A stretch of 64,000 nucleotides of DNA. It comes from Chromatiaceae bacterium (lineage in GTDB: Bacteria > Pseudomonadota > Gammaproteobacteria > Chromatiales > Chromatiaceae). Of the stretch, positions 27,814 to 37,599 are shown one piece after another; position 1 is the stretch's first letter, and the number at the start of each line of letters is the position of its first letter. The stretch is taken from contig JACKMU010000001.1 of the NCBI GenBank assembly GCA_024235215.1, positions 558,001 to 622,000 on the forward strand, written 5' to 3'. The notes below the pieces were generated by a model. That model did not search any database, had not been told where the DNA came from, and was given only the letters and a program-made list of their open reading frames with translations. The position numbers and the translations under genes are program-made.

Positions 27814-29100
27814 TCAGAATAGTCGCAAGCGTATCGCGTCAATCCGACAGGCTATCTTTTCTCTTTCTGTCGCTCCCAATTTAACTTCTTCTGAATGCAA
27901 CTCCTCTTCGGCGTCAATAGTAAATACCCAGTACGCTGGCCGCTTGCTTGGTGGATGCAACGGAATTTTCAATTTGAAGGTTTTCTCTAAGTCTACGTGC
28001 TGTGTTAGGATTTCACCATTCGGAGAAATCACCTTCAACTTGAACGAACCACCACTGTTAGCCAAATATCGACCCCGTATTTCCACCCATCGCCAGCGCC
28101 ACCTAAGGCAACGCACCCGTAATAGCGATCTTTTCAGTAGTAATCCGTCGGGATCGATATCCAAATAAGCGTCGTGTTTGGCAAGAGTAATGCGCTGGTC
28201 TGTTTTTAACTGTTTGCGCAACTTCCTCCTGTCTGCTCTTGTTAGGTGTTCGGAAACAGATTTGGCGAACTCGTTCAAATGTACTGCAATACTACTAACC
28301 TGTCGTCCAAGTGGATATGTTGACAGCATTTCATCGGCATAAGTATTGAACCAATGCCGAGGACAACTTCCAAGATATCGCGCAATGACAAGCATTCCTT
28401 CGCGTATCACCGTCTCTCGCCGTCTCAAAGTAATACAGTTGCTATGCAGGCGTGACTGCGCCTGCACTTCATCTACAAAACCAATCTCTCCCTGATGACG
28501 CTTGAAAATGCGAAACCACCAGTCAAAATCGAACGCTGTCTCCAGGCTTTCATCCAATCCCCCCAGTTCTTTCAGTAGTTTCTTGGTTATAAACACAGTC
28601 GGCTGACAGATAAAACACCCATCAGCGAATCTCGATATGGGTGTATCCGGACGTTGGGTCGGATAGTCACCGATGGTACGGTCGCATTCGTCAATATGTT
28701 GCCCATGTCCATAAATCATTAAGCAATCTGGATGATGATCAAAAGTATCCAGCGCGCGCGCTATTGCACCTGAAGTATAGAGGTCGTCTGCGTTCAACCA
28801 GCCGATTACATCACCTCTTGCTATCTCCATAGCTTTGTTCACCGCATGAGCAGGACCGTGATCCGCTTCTGACCACCAACGCAAACGACCACCGGCTTGT
28901 TGGGACATTCGGGCTAAGAGAGCTTGGGTGCCATCTGTCGAGCCACCATCCATAACCAGTAACTCAAGAGAAGAAACCGATTGTTCCAGAACACTGCGGA
29001 TCGACCTTTCCAGAAATAGCACCTGATTGAAAGATGGCATCACCACCGAAACGGATGGTTTCCCGGTGGAAGTGGATTCAGGTGTTACGTCATCAGGCAT
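27814..29100 (-). CDS. Family 2 glycosyltransferase
   Basis: 428 residues. The N-terminal 250 residues are a GT-A fold: VSVVMPSFNQVLFLERSIRS, the nucleotide-binding MDGGSTDGT, and the DxD-type motif WLNADDLY that binds the metal and sugar nucleotide. ETAFDFDWWFRI contains the likely acceptor-side acidic residues. The last 150 residues (from about 280) form an extra domain of basic helices and a beta-rich end (ISPNGEILTQHVDLEKTFKL) that I do not recognise. It lies inside the capsule operon, so it probably adds a sugar to the capsule or its terminus. Donor and linkage cannot be read from sequence. Confidence 0.9.
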   Translation of the reverse strand: MPDDVTPESTSTGKPSVSVVMPSFNQVLFLERSIRSVLEQSVSSLELLVMDGGSTDGTQALLARMSQQAGGRLRWWSEADHGPAHAVNKAMEIARGDVIGWLNADDLYTSGAIARALDTFDHHPDCLMIYGHGQHIDECDRTIGDYPTQRPDTPISRFADGCFICQPTVFITKKLLKELGGLDESLETAFDFDWWFRIFKRHQGEIGFVDEVQAQSRLHSNCITLRRRETVIREGMLVIARYLGSCPRHWFNTYADEMLSTYPLGRQVSSIAVHLNEFAKSVSEHLTRADRRKLRKQLKTDQRITLAKHDAYLDIDPDGLLLKRSLLRVRCLRWRWRWVEIRGRYLANSGGSFKLKVISPNGEILTQHVDLEKTFKLKIPLHPPSKRPAYWVFTIDAEEELHSEEVKLGATEREKIACRIDAIRLRLF

Positions 29101-29169
29101 TGCGATAAATTATCGACAACATAACCGGAACCACTAGTGCTTATTCACTTGGGATTCGGCTGCAGTGGG

Positions 29170-31005
29170 TCATCTTTTCGAAGGAAGTCGCCCTTCATCA
29201 CGACCAAAACGGATATAGTGAAGCAACGGATTGATACCTGCCATAGCAACATCCGAATTTCTTTCCAGATAGAATTTGGTATCGAACTCTCGAGAAGGGT
29301 TCCGCCCTTCCGACGAACCATAACGCAAGTAATGCCTTACGGGATCGATTCCCGCCGCCTTTACATCAGAATACTGCGACAGATACCAGGCTTCATCGAA
29401 TAAACCGGACTTTTTCAGCAATTCGATCTGTGCATTTTCCCGCTTCTGTAATTTGTTTGTCCGGCCGAATGGATTGGTAAATTTTCTTGTGGGAGCCTCC
29501 TTACTGACAACTGCTGCACTAACCTGGGCACTCTCCGGATCAGGTTCTTGCTTCTCCTGTTGTTTTGCTTCATTTTCCTTTACCAGTTCCGTGTATTGCA
29601 GAAAGTAGTGCTCCAACTCTTCCTCCATTTTCTGCAGTTGCTGTAGCAATAGTTCTCTCTCTTTTTCCAATCGCCTGACATCTGCGTTTTCCTGCTGCTT
29701 CGACTGTCTGTTTGTCTCCTCCTGAACCCGGTCACCATCGATCAACTTGGCTTGCTCATCCAACTTTTGTTCCAGGGCGCTCATCTTGACTTGGAGCTGC
29801 TGCTGATCAATAGCGCGCTCCGCAAGCAATTCAGCGCTGTCACCCAACTCCTTGTCGAGATGCTCAATCCTGGACTGCAGTTGTTGCTGTTCCAAGTCAC
29901 GCTTCTTCAGCAACTTCGCCCTATCATCCAACTCCTTGTCGAGATGCTCAATCCTGGATTGAAGTTTCTGCTTTTCCTCAATGCCTTCCTTCCCGATCTG
30001 TTCCATTTCCTGAATCGTCAGAAAAGATGCTTTAAGTTCCTCCTGCATCTGATCCAACTGTATAACAAGATTTTCATTTTCCCGCCTAATCTCTTTGATC
30101 TCTGAATCTGCCTGGTAACGGAACCGTTGACTTTCTTTGTATAGAAGCTGATTTTTTTCCGCCAGTTCCTCCTGTCCAGCACACTCTCTCGTCAATTTCT
30201 GAATGACATTCTTGAGCTGAAGATAGCTCCTATATAGGTCGGTGGGCTGCGGCAAAGCCTCTATCACCGGTTCACCTAACGGATAGGTGCTCGCATCAAG
30301 TTCCATTTGCAGTGACCGCACCACTTGGTTCCCGGACAGAAACCGTTGTGCCAACATTCTTTCCAGTACCAATGATTCAGGAGCCACTGAAACGAACGAA
30401 GTATTACTCTTAAGTGCCACTCCGATACGCTGACAAGCATTGCTCAGGGCTTGTGGAGCATTTAACGACTGCTCGACGTCGAGTAGCAGTGTGCGGTGAC
30501 GATTGCGTCGATAGAATCCTGTCAATACGGTACTGGCTTTACACCAGGACTCGATGTATTGATTCGGATCCAGTTCTCGTTCAATCGCACACCCTAACGC
30601 ATACTCTGCCCGCGCATTGAACAGCAGAAACCTTGCATCAGGAATGAAACTCGCCAGAAAATCCAGCAGCCACAGATTTCTGTTATCAGCCCACAACAAC
30701 GGCGCGTTGTACCTTCGCTTGAAAAGCGCGGTTGCTTTTCTTTCTATAACATCATTGGGTTTAAGAGATTGCACCGGGTTAACCCAATCTGTTACGCCTG
30801 CAGCTGCGTAAATCTCATCAAGCCAGTCGGAAAAAGGCTCATCTGAGGAATTGAACCCAGACTCAATCAATCCGGGCAGCAACGCCTCCCATCCACTATA
30901 CGGGCAACCCGCTGTGATCACCAAAGCCACGTCAGAATCTTCATTTCCAATGGATTGTCGAGCTTGCATAAACATCTCGCTTGGCAATAGATCCAATACA
31001 ACCAT
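29170..31005 (-). CDS. Sulfotransferase-like/coiled-coil protein with C-terminal YLxxYxDV repeats
   Basis: 611 residues in three parts. Residues about 20-240 resemble a P-loop sulfotransferase-type domain (ITAGCPYSGWEALLPGL, RNLWLLDFLASFIPDARFLL, RHRTLLLDVEQSL), but the fit is weak and no clear PAPS-binding pair is certain. Residues 265-480 are a strongly charged coiled coil with an internal duplication (LQSRIEHLDKEL twice). The C-terminal 90 residues carry two copies of a motif seen at the ends of polysaccharide glycosyltransferases: FDEAWYLSQYSDVKAAGIDP and FDTKFYLERNSDVAMAGINP, each followed by HYxRxG..EGRxPS. It lies between two glycosyltransferases in the capsule operon. A role in modifying or organising capsule synthesis is inference. 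Confidence 0.75.
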   Translation of the reverse strand: MVVLDLLPSEMFMQARQSIGNEDSDVALVITAGCPYSGWEALLPGLIESGFNSSDEPFSDWLDEIYAAAGVTDWVNPVQSLKPNDVIERKATALFKRRYNAPLLWADNRNLWLLDFLASFIPDARFLLFNARAEYALGCAIERELDPNQYIESWCKASTVLTGFYRRNRHRTLLLDVEQSLNAPQALSNACQRIGVALKSNTSFVSVAPESLVLERMLAQRFLSGNQVVRSLQMELDASTYPLGEPVIEALPQPTDLYRSYLQLKNVIQKLTRECAGQEELAEKNQLLYKESQRFRYQADSEIKEIRRENENLVIQLDQMQEELKASFLTIQEMEQIGKEGIEEKQKLQSRIEHLDKELDDRAKLLKKRDLEQQQLQSRIEHLDKELGDSAELLAERAIDQQQLQVKMSALEQKLDEQAKLIDGDRVQEETNRQSKQQENADVRRLEKERELLLQQLQKMEEELEHYFLQYTELVKENEAKQQEKQEPDPESAQVSAAVVSKEAPTRKFTNPFGRTNKLQKRENAQIELLKKSGLFDEAWYLSQYSDVKAAGIDPVRHYLRYGSSEGRNPSREFDTKFYLERNSDVAMAGINPLLHYIRFGRDEGRLPSKR

Positions 31006-31036
31006 TTCAATCGATCTGAAACTGTGCAGACCAATT

Positions 31037-33118
31037 TCAACGTCGATATGATTCCTTAATACTGTATTGCTCTCTTATTTCATTCAGGCGCTGAGCATAG
31101 CGAATACCCATTTTTTCCGGACTGAAATCAAAATTCTTCGGCATTATGCTCCTCGGATTGGAACGTATGCTTTGCATCAACTCTGCCGCGTGGTCGACAT
31201 CCGGATCCGCCCAATCCTGCCCATCGGCATGAAAGTACTCCATTCGACGCACATTACGATGTTCAAAACGCACCAAACCGACACGCTCATCGGTACAGAA
31301 ATCGAGATTTCCGGAGAACGCGGTTGCAATCAACTGCAGATCGAGCATCAGAGCCTCAGCCATTCCCCGTCCAAAACCCTCGGCACGATGCAGGGAGACA
31401 TAGCAATCACAACACTTATACAGCGCCATTACCTGGGCACGACGTAAAGTCTGATCAATTACGTAGATACGCGAATCAGCTTCAATAAGTCGTCTGACCC
31501 GCTGCCACTCCTTGTTCTTTTCAGTCACGTGGCTGGCTTTAAGCACCAGACCAACTTTTTCCCCGCTATTCTTATCGAAAGCTCGTTTGAACGCGTGAAT
31601 AACCGCCTCTGGATTTTTGCGTACCAGTGTCGAGTTGAAATCAAACGAGAAGACGAACAGATAGTCCCCTTCCGGTAACCCAAAATCCTTCCTTCCAAGA
31701 GGAGCGATGTCTCCAATACTGACGGGCAGTGACATGGGGTATACCGGCAGCTCTGATCTGCGGTACGCATCTGCGGTATAGCTGCTGATACCCCACAACT
31801 CATCCACCAGACTGAAAGCATGTGAGCAACTTGCCGGCCACTCCGGCAACTCCCACGGCCAGAATCCGATATTGTAGCGACCCTGCATCAGTTCCAGGCC
31901 CTCTGTACAAGCAAAACGAACCTGTTCAATGCCGGTAATGCAGAATATGTTGATTGCGTAACGCGGCCGTTGGACGATCCAGTGATCCACACTGTTATCT
32001 TTCTGTGACACATGATCACCCGGCTTAACGTTGACTATACAGAAGGGAATATTCTGGGATTTTAAGGCCGACGCAATGAGCCTGACGTCCTCACCAATAC
32101 CAATCTCTCCTTGGGCATAACCGAAAAGATTGACACCGAAGGGATACGGAAAACGGATGGTATCGGGTCGAATCGTAGGAATATGCTTGATCACACTGGC
32201 CAACTGAAATTGATTTGGTCGACGTTTTAAACGATCACTCAGCCAAAGTGCTTCACGAAGAAATGGTATCGGAAGTGGAAAGTAGAATTTACTTGCCAGA
32301 TCTGTAAACAGGGTATTTCTCGAGCTTTTCATTAAAGACCTGCAAAAACCATTCGTCGGCGTAATACCCTGTATCACACTGCGATTTAGATTACCTTGCG
32401 GGTTAGCTTTGGCGAAAGAGGGTACAGCCAACGGGCTGCTGCAGGTAAGCGAGAGACATTCCTTGCTGAGATTGAAAAAATCGAGAATATCAACCAGTCC
32501 AAACTTCTCAGCCAGTTGTGCATCACTGCTATCAGTTGTACTGGGGGTATTTTGGAGAGACCCGATAAATGAGCGAAAATTGGCGAACCTGTCATCCAGA
32601 AATTTCAGCTGCCAGGCGGCCGGCGATGGAAACATATACTTATTGCGTTCGCCACTCCAAAATTCGCCAGCAATTCGATTCCGGACCTTGGCATCCTTCA
32701 GCATGGGCCCGAGAAAAAAACGGTACCGGGCAACTCCATAGAGAAACATCGCCACTGAAAAACCACCGGACCAGAGATCGCCCTTGAGCAAAGGGAGTGA
32801 AACAGGATGCGTCAGTGCATCATCCCAATCTGGTATCGATCGGAAGATGGCAAACTGTCGTCGTCCTTCAATGGCACACCAGGAGATGAATCTTATGTAA
32901 TCCCGCTGTCTCCCTTTATGCAACGGGAAACGCCGTTGCAAAATGGGGCGAAGATGCCAGACAGCAAGCATCGCGCCATAGATAGGCGTCGGCAGTTGGA
33001 ATGGCATTGCCACGGGAGATAGCAATCCGTGTACCCGACCCTGCTCGCATTTCTCCAACAAGCTCAGACTATCGTCAAACTCATCGAAAGGTACAACAAT
33101 ATCCGCAGCGTTATCCAT
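31037..33118 (-). CDS. GT4-type glycosyltransferase with large N-terminal extension
   Basis: About 693 residues from ATG 33118; TTG 33148 is an alternative. The first roughly 330 residues are an uncharacterised, mostly helical extension containing aromatic-rich segments. The GT-B domain starts near NLFGYAQGEIGIGEDVRLIA (about 335). The C-terminal half holds VFSFDFNSTLVRKNPEAVI and the nucleotide-sugar-binding segment VSLHRAEGFGRGMAEALMLD with the family EX7E spacing. It sits 31 bp upstream of the sulfotransferase-like gene and directly after the KpsE-like gene. Sequence supports a capsule glycosyltransferase; donor and acceptor are unknown. Confidence 0.88.
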   Translation of the reverse strand: MDNAADIVVPFDEFDDSLSLLEKCEQGRVHGLLSPVAMPFQLPTPIYGAMLAVWHLRPILQRRFPLHKGRQRDYIRFISWCAIEGRRQFAIFRSIPDWDDALTHPVSLPLLKGDLWSGGFSVAMFLYGVARYRFFLGPMLKDAKVRNRIAGEFWSGERNKYMFPSPAAWQLKFLDDRFANFRSFIGSLQNTPSTTDSSDAQLAEKFGLVDILDFFNLSKECLSLTCSSPLAVPSFAKANPQGNLNRSVIQGITPTNGFCRSLMKSSRNTLFTDLASKFYFPLPIPFLREALWLSDRLKRRPNQFQLASVIKHIPTIRPDTIRFPYPFGVNLFGYAQGEIGIGEDVRLIASALKSQNIPFCIVNVKPGDHVSQKDNSVDHWIVQRPRYAINIFCITGIEQVRFACTEGLELMQGRYNIGFWPWELPEWPASCSHAFSLVDELWGISSYTADAYRRSELPVYPMSLPVSIGDIAPLGRKDFGLPEGDYLFVFSFDFNSTLVRKNPEAVIHAFKRAFDKNSGEKVGLVLKASHVTEKNKEWQRVRRLIEADSRIYVIDQTLRRAQVMALYKCCDCYVSLHRAEGFGRGMAEALMLDLQLIATAFSGNLDFCTDERVGLVRFEHRNVRRMEYFHADGQDWADPDVDHAAELMQSIRSNPRSIMPKNFDFSPEKMGIRYAQRLNEIREQYSIKESYRR

Positions 33119-33178
33119 ATCTAGCGTGGCGATTCTATCAAAGTTCAATCCACTTCATCCCTTCGCAATAGTTTTTGC

Positions 33179-34267
33179 TCAATCACGGTGGTCTTTGACA
33201 ATAAGAATCAACATTTGCGCAATCAATCCTAAAAACAGAACGATAATCGCAAAAGCGACGGAGTTGTAGAGCCGCTCTGGTTTAACCGGGTATTCCGGAA
33301 AAGTCGGATTCTGCAATATAGAAACCTGCTTGAGCTTTCGTGCGGCCTCTATCCGAGTGCTCTCCAAAGCGGCCAAGGCGCCTGAATAGCTCTCTTTGGC
33401 GAACTGCAGTTTCAATTCAAGTGTCTGATATTCCGATGAGAGCGTGTTCAATGCACCACCCGAAGCCTGAGCCAATCGCGCCCTCTCCTGATCTATCTGC
33501 TGGTTCAGCGCCTCTATTTCACTGTTGATCTTAACCATCTCAGGTGAACTTGCGCTTTGGTAACTGATCAACACCCTCTGTTTCGCTTTGAGATTGGCGA
33601 GCTGCGCCTCGAGGTCAGCAACTACTGCGTTCAAACTCTCTACCGTGCCGGTCGGTGAAACCAAACCGTACTCATTTTGATAATTGATCAACTCAATTCT
33701 GGCACGATTGAAATTTTCCGCCAGTTCAGCGACCTGCCTCTCCAAAAACCTCACCTGCTCTTCAGCCAACCGCTGCCCAAGCGCATTCATGTGGGCTTCA
33801 CCCTCCTCAAGTAGCATAGCCGTGATCTGATACGCAGTTTTCGGTACAAACCCCTGCACGCTGATACGCAGAACCTGAGCATATTCATCCAGCTCAACCA
33901 GCACTCTTTTCAGGTAGTATTTATGGAGTTCTTCGATCGGTTCATTCTCATCATAGAGCCGCGAGAAAAAATCGATCGATTTATCCGCGTAATGGCGTCG
34001 GAAATCAACTGCGTTATCTATCTTACGCAGCATATCGACCGACAACAGATAGTCTCGCAATAACAGTGTGTCCGCCCGACCACTTCCCGCCCCTCCATTG
34101 AATAGTGAGGAGACGCTGAAGGCCTGCACACTGACCTGCGGGCTCTCCAGTACGACATTCGCCTCGGAGACATAGAGATCGCTGGCCCAAAATGACCAAT
34201 ATCCGGAAACAGAGAGGATAGCCAATACACAGACGAACCAAACAGGGTACTTTGTCAGTCTGATCAT
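33179..34267 (-). CDS. kpsE: Capsule export inner-membrane protein, KpsE/BexC/CtrB family
   Basis: 362 residues from ATG 34267 (an in-frame TTG lies two codons upstream). It has the polysaccharide co-polymerase layout: an N-terminal membrane helix (about 8-27), a large periplasmic region with coiled coil (FLERQVAELAENFNRARIEL and on, about 170-300), a Pro-rich segment NPTFPEYPVKPER and a C-terminal membrane helix (about 335-355). Members bridge the KpsMT ABC transporter to the outer-membrane KpsD channel in group 2/3 capsule systems. It follows kpsT, and the full set kpsD-M-T-E is colinear here. Confidence 0.93.
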   Translation of the reverse strand: MIRLTKYPVWFVCVLAILSVSGYWSFWASDLYVSEANVVLESPQVSVQAFSVSSLFNGGAGSGRADTLLLRDYLLSVDMLRKIDNAVDFRRHYADKSIDFFSRLYDENEPIEELHKYYLKRVLVELDEYAQVLRISVQGFVPKTAYQITAMLLEEGEAHMNALGQRLAEEQVRFLERQVAELAENFNRARIELINYQNEYGLVSPTGTVESLNAVVADLEAQLANLKAKQRVLISYQSASSPEMVKINSEIEALNQQIDQERARLAQASGGALNTLSSEYQTLELKLQFAKESYSGALAALESTRIEAARKLKQVSILQNPTFPEYPVKPERLYNSVAFAIIVLFLGLIAQMLILIVKDHRD

Positions 34268-34355
34268 ATCCAAAACATCTTTCCCAAACTTTGTGTCAGA
34301 TGCTCACCACATACCAACACCCAGTTCTGCTTACGCTGGCAGACAGCAGAATGCT

Positions 34356-35018
34356 TCATCCAAAATTAAGCTCATGATAGGCAGTCAACGCATCTTTGAT
34401 ATCATCGAACCAGAATGCCTTTCCTCCCTGCAACAAGATCCCCGACTGACAGAGATCTCTCAGAATAGCCTCAGCATGCGACACCATGATCAGACTGGAG
34501 CGCCCAACCCGCTCTTTGAATACTCGGGTGGCCTTCTTGCGGAATATCTGATCACCCACCGCTGTTGCTTCATCCGACAGGTAGACATCAAAATCGAAAG
34601 CTAAAGAAAGTCCGAACAGTAATCGCGCCCGCATACCACTTGAATAGGTCTTTACCGGATCATCGAACGCTGCTCCAATCTCGGCAAACTCCTCAACCCG
34701 TGCAATCACCTCGTCCAGTTTATTCTCTGCATTGTGAATTCTTGTAACGAACTTCACATTCTGTCGCCCGGTCATCGACCCCTGAAATCCCCCCGCCAAA
34801 CCAATAGGCCAGGATACGCTGCAATTTCGCACGATTGCTCCCTGATCGGGCGTATCCATACCCCCGATCAGGCGCAACAATGTGGACTTTCCCGCACCAT
34901 TTCGCCCAACCAGTCCGATATTGACATGGGTCGGTATCTCCAGATTGATATCCTTCAGCACCCACTGGCTACCGTGGTGATTATGGTAGCGCTTGTAGAG
35001 ACCATTGATGCTGATCAT
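34356..35018 (-). CDS. kpsT: Capsule ABC transporter ATP-binding protein KpsT
   Basis: 220 residues from ATG 35018, which overlaps the kpsM stop by 4 bp (ATGA) and matches the KpsT/BexA N-terminus MISINGLYKRYHNHHG. Walker A is GLVGRNGAGKST, the signature motif is the degenerate TYSSGMRARLLFGLS typical of polysaccharide exporters, and Walker B is FDVYLSDEA. VSHAEAILRDLC provides the H-loop. It powers export of the finished polysaccharide across the inner membrane with KpsM. Confidence 0.96.
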   Translation of the reverse strand: MISINGLYKRYHNHHGSQWVLKDINLEIPTHVNIGLVGRNGAGKSTLLRLIGGMDTPDQGAIVRNCSVSWPIGLAGGFQGSMTGRQNVKFVTRIHNAENKLDEVIARVEEFAEIGAAFDDPVKTYSSGMRARLLFGLSLAFDFDVYLSDEATAVGDQIFRKKATRVFKERVGRSSLIMVSHAEAILRDLCQSGILLQGGKAFWFDDIKDALTAYHELNFG

Positions 35019-35845
35019 TGCGCTTTCAGCCTGCGTGCAAATGCGGTGTGCAGCATCAACCCGAGCGCTACGAAGCTCAAAGTCCAGCACCAGAAATAGA
35101 ACATGTCCACACCGTCAACCATTCTGTAACTGGAAAAAAAACTCGCTCGTAAACTTTCTATTCCGTGCACGATCGGGTTCCAGAGCAGATACTTTTGCAC
35201 CCAGTGCGGCAGGAAATTCAACGGCAGAATCACACCCGAAATGAAAAACAACGGAACGATGGCTATCTGCACGATATGGGCAACTTCCGCTATCAGTACC
35301 GCCAAGGCCGATGCGGTGAGCGCTGCACCCAATCCCAGACACCAAAGCGCCCACCAGTGATACAGCGCAGCCAATACATCCGACGGCATCATCTCTATCC
35401 CGAGCAACTCTCCGGCGGCGACGAACAGGACGAGTATCAGCGACTTCAACATACCTTCCAGAAAGCAACGTACCAGTACCGGGTCAACGGGCTGAACCTG
35501 ACGATAGGCGAATAGCCCCTTGTTGGCGTCTATCGCCTTCAGGGAGCGCTGCAGATTCTCCCTAAACAGATAAAAACCGAGCAATCCGGTGATGAGCCAA
35601 GGGATAAAGTCCGCTCCTGCAATATGCCTGCCGCTCAAGAATACACCGCGCAGTGCCGCCATGATGGCAACCATCGCAATAGGTTCGACCAGCATCCAGA
35701 ACCAGGCAAATCGATCCGCTGTCGTTCTTGCCAATACTTCATGTAGAAACATGGCATGCCATACGGCGCGCGTCACCTGCCATGATGTGCGGCGCTTTTC
35801 CAGCATTTCGACAGATTCCGTCAAATCGATCCGCAGGTTCTTCAA
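35015..35845 (-). CDS. kpsM: Capsule ABC transporter permease KpsM
   Basis: 276 residues, typical for the ABC-2 polysaccharide permease family. About six hydrophobic segments are visible (for example EPIAMVAIMAALRGVF, ADFIPWLITGLLGFYLF, IVQIAIVPLFFISGVILPLN, MFYFWCWTLSFVALGLML). The family motif region LPHWVQKYLLWNPIVHGIES precedes the last helix. It overlaps kpsD by 4 bp upstream and kpsT by 4 bp downstream, so all three are translationally coupled. Confidence 0.96.
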   Translation of the reverse strand: MKNLRIDLTESVEMLEKRRTSWQVTRAVWHAMFLHEVLARTTADRFAWFWMLVEPIAMVAIMAALRGVFLSGRHIAGADFIPWLITGLLGFYLFRENLQRSLKAIDANKGLFAYRQVQPVDPVLVRCFLEGMLKSLILVLFVAAGELLGIEMMPSDVLAALYHWWALWCLGLGAALTASALAVLIAEVAHIVQIAIVPLFFISGVILPLNFLPHWVQKYLLWNPIVHGIESLRASFFSSYRMVDGVDMFYFWCWTLSFVALGLMLHTAFARRLKAQ

Positions 35846-37566
35846 AGACCCAGGACGACCTTGGTGGCAACAGCGATTTGATAGAGTATCTGACTGATAC
35901 TGGTTGCCAGCTGAAGATTCTTTGTCGGAGCCTTTGGCAGCACCAGAATTTCGTCTCCCGAACGTAGAACGACATCTTTCACGTTGCGTACTTCACCATT
36001 CTGTCGCACAACCAATACCTGATCCGGGTTCGCGTGTTCCGTGAAACCACCGGCTCCTTCAATATATTCAAGCGCTGAGGTATCCGCTTTATAAACAACC
36101 GATTGCGGTACCAATACCTCACCACTGATCAGTATTGAATCGCTCTTTTCCGGTAGCGTGATCACGTCACCATCCTGCAACCGGATATCGCTGATCTGAT
36201 CGTTGACTGCCACCACCAGTCGCCCGTTTGGTACGACCCGCTCTGCCCGGGCTACAAACTGATTGATCAACTCCGCTTCCTGTATCCGTATCTTCGCCTC
36301 GTCCGGCGTCTCCGACGAAACACCGAGATAGGTCGCTTGCAGCCGGCGAAAACTCTCTCTCAACGCCTGCTTCTGACGCTCGGCCACACTCACCCGGCGC
36401 ATTGATACATTTTCTATCGCTGTCAGTTCGGGCGGTACCGGAATAGAGTCCAAAAACTCGCGCAGATGTACATCTCTCGGCAAGGCAAAACGGGAAGGAC
36501 CGTAAAAGCTTCCTTCAAGCTGCACAACAATGCTCTCGTCGCGCTGATCAGCGCTGAACAGGACCTCATCACCATGCTGCAGCCTCTGCTGTTGAAACTC
36601 TTCGACGGACAGGTAATATGAGACGGGACCCGTCTCCCGGTTACCACGCAGGAGTACATGAGACACGTCCGGTTTGAGTCGTGCCAACTCCAATAGGACG
36701 GCACCGGTCATCTCACTGGGCGTCAGTTCAAATCGATACGCCCGTTCGACATCACCGGTTACAATCACATCCGGACCACGCTTCTCCACCATGATGGTAT
36801 CACCATCACGCAACTGCGGCCTGACCAACTTACCCTCGGAGATGAAATCGTACAGATCCGCTCTAGCGATTGACTTACCGTTACGCAGGACCCGGATATG
36901 CCGATAGCTACCGAGTAAGTCGTCGATACCACCTGCCTGTGCGATGAAATAGAGCAGTGAGTTATCCGGCGTTCCTGCGTAACGTCCCGGATTGTTGACG
37001 TAACCAGTGACAAAGAGCGCAACCGGCTGGACCCCCTGGAGATTGGTGTACACATGCACATTTTCCGGGTATACCTTCTGCACAGCAGCACGCACCCGGC
37101 CATTCAACTCCTGGTTACTCAGCCCCTGAACCTTGACCGGTCCAATTGACGGAACAAATATGTTGCCTTGGGCATCTATCGGAAGAATTCTCTCGATCTC
37201 GACTGCGCCCCAGATGCGCAACGTCACCTGATCACCGGGAACAAGTCGATAATCCGGATTCAACCCATCTGCACGTACACCACTGAAGCCGCCGTTGAAC
37301 AGATGCGCACCGAACGGCCTGATCTCCCCATCGTCGGGTACCACTTTATTGCCGTTGATGACCCCATAACTACCTGTCCGCCAATCGGTGCGCTGCTGTT
37401 CGTCCACGGTCTCAGGCAGACTCTCAGCCTGCTTGTCCCCCGGCAAATTACCCCCGGCCGATATTCCCAGAGCGAAGCCACTGGATGCGTATCCAAGCAA
37501 TGCAGCAACCCACCACAGCCGGAGTGATTTGCCGCTTGCAGAGACTTTTTCCGCACATTTTTCCAT
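35842..37566 (-). CDS. kpsD: Polysaccharide export protein, KpsD/Wza-like with SLBB domains
   Basis: 574 residues. The N-terminal hydrophobic segment (LWWVAALLGYASSGFALGIS) is a signal peptide. A Poly_export domain follows (YRLVPGDQVTLRIWG, about 105-190), with several SLBB modules (for example VFVTGYVNNPGRYAG-like, VIVTGDVERAYRFEL, ILISGEVLVPQSVVYKAD) and the family ending RSGDEILVLPKAP plus a C-terminal hydrophobic helix. No lipobox is evident, as in KpsD and unlike Wza. It is the outer-membrane/periplasmic conduit of the ABC capsule exporter and starts the kpsD-M-T coupled run. Confidence 0.93.
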   Translation of the reverse strand: MEKCAEKVSASGKSLRLWWVAALLGYASSGFALGISAGGNLPGDKQAESLPETVDEQQRTDWRTGSYGVINGNKVVPDDGEIRPFGAHLFNGGFSGVRADGLNPDYRLVPGDQVTLRIWGAVEIERILPIDAQGNIFVPSIGPVKVQGLSNQELNGRVRAAVQKVYPENVHVYTNLQGVQPVALFVTGYVNNPGRYAGTPDNSLLYFIAQAGGIDDLLGSYRHIRVLRNGKSIARADLYDFISEGKLVRPQLRDGDTIMVEKRGPDVIVTGDVERAYRFELTPSEMTGAVLLELARLKPDVSHVLLRGNRETGPVSYYLSVEEFQQQRLQHGDEVLFSADQRDESIVVQLEGSFYGPSRFALPRDVHLREFLDSIPVPPELTAIENVSMRRVSVAERQKQALRESFRRLQATYLGVSSETPDEAKIRIQEAELINQFVARAERVVPNGRLVVAVNDQISDIRLQDGDVITLPEKSDSILISGEVLVPQSVVYKADTSALEYIEGAGGFTEHANPDQVLVVRQNGEVRNVKDVVLRSGDEILVLPKAPTKNLQLATSISQILYQIAVATKVVLGL

Positions 37567-37599
37567 GTTATCAACCAGGTATGAATTGTTTCGTCTTGT

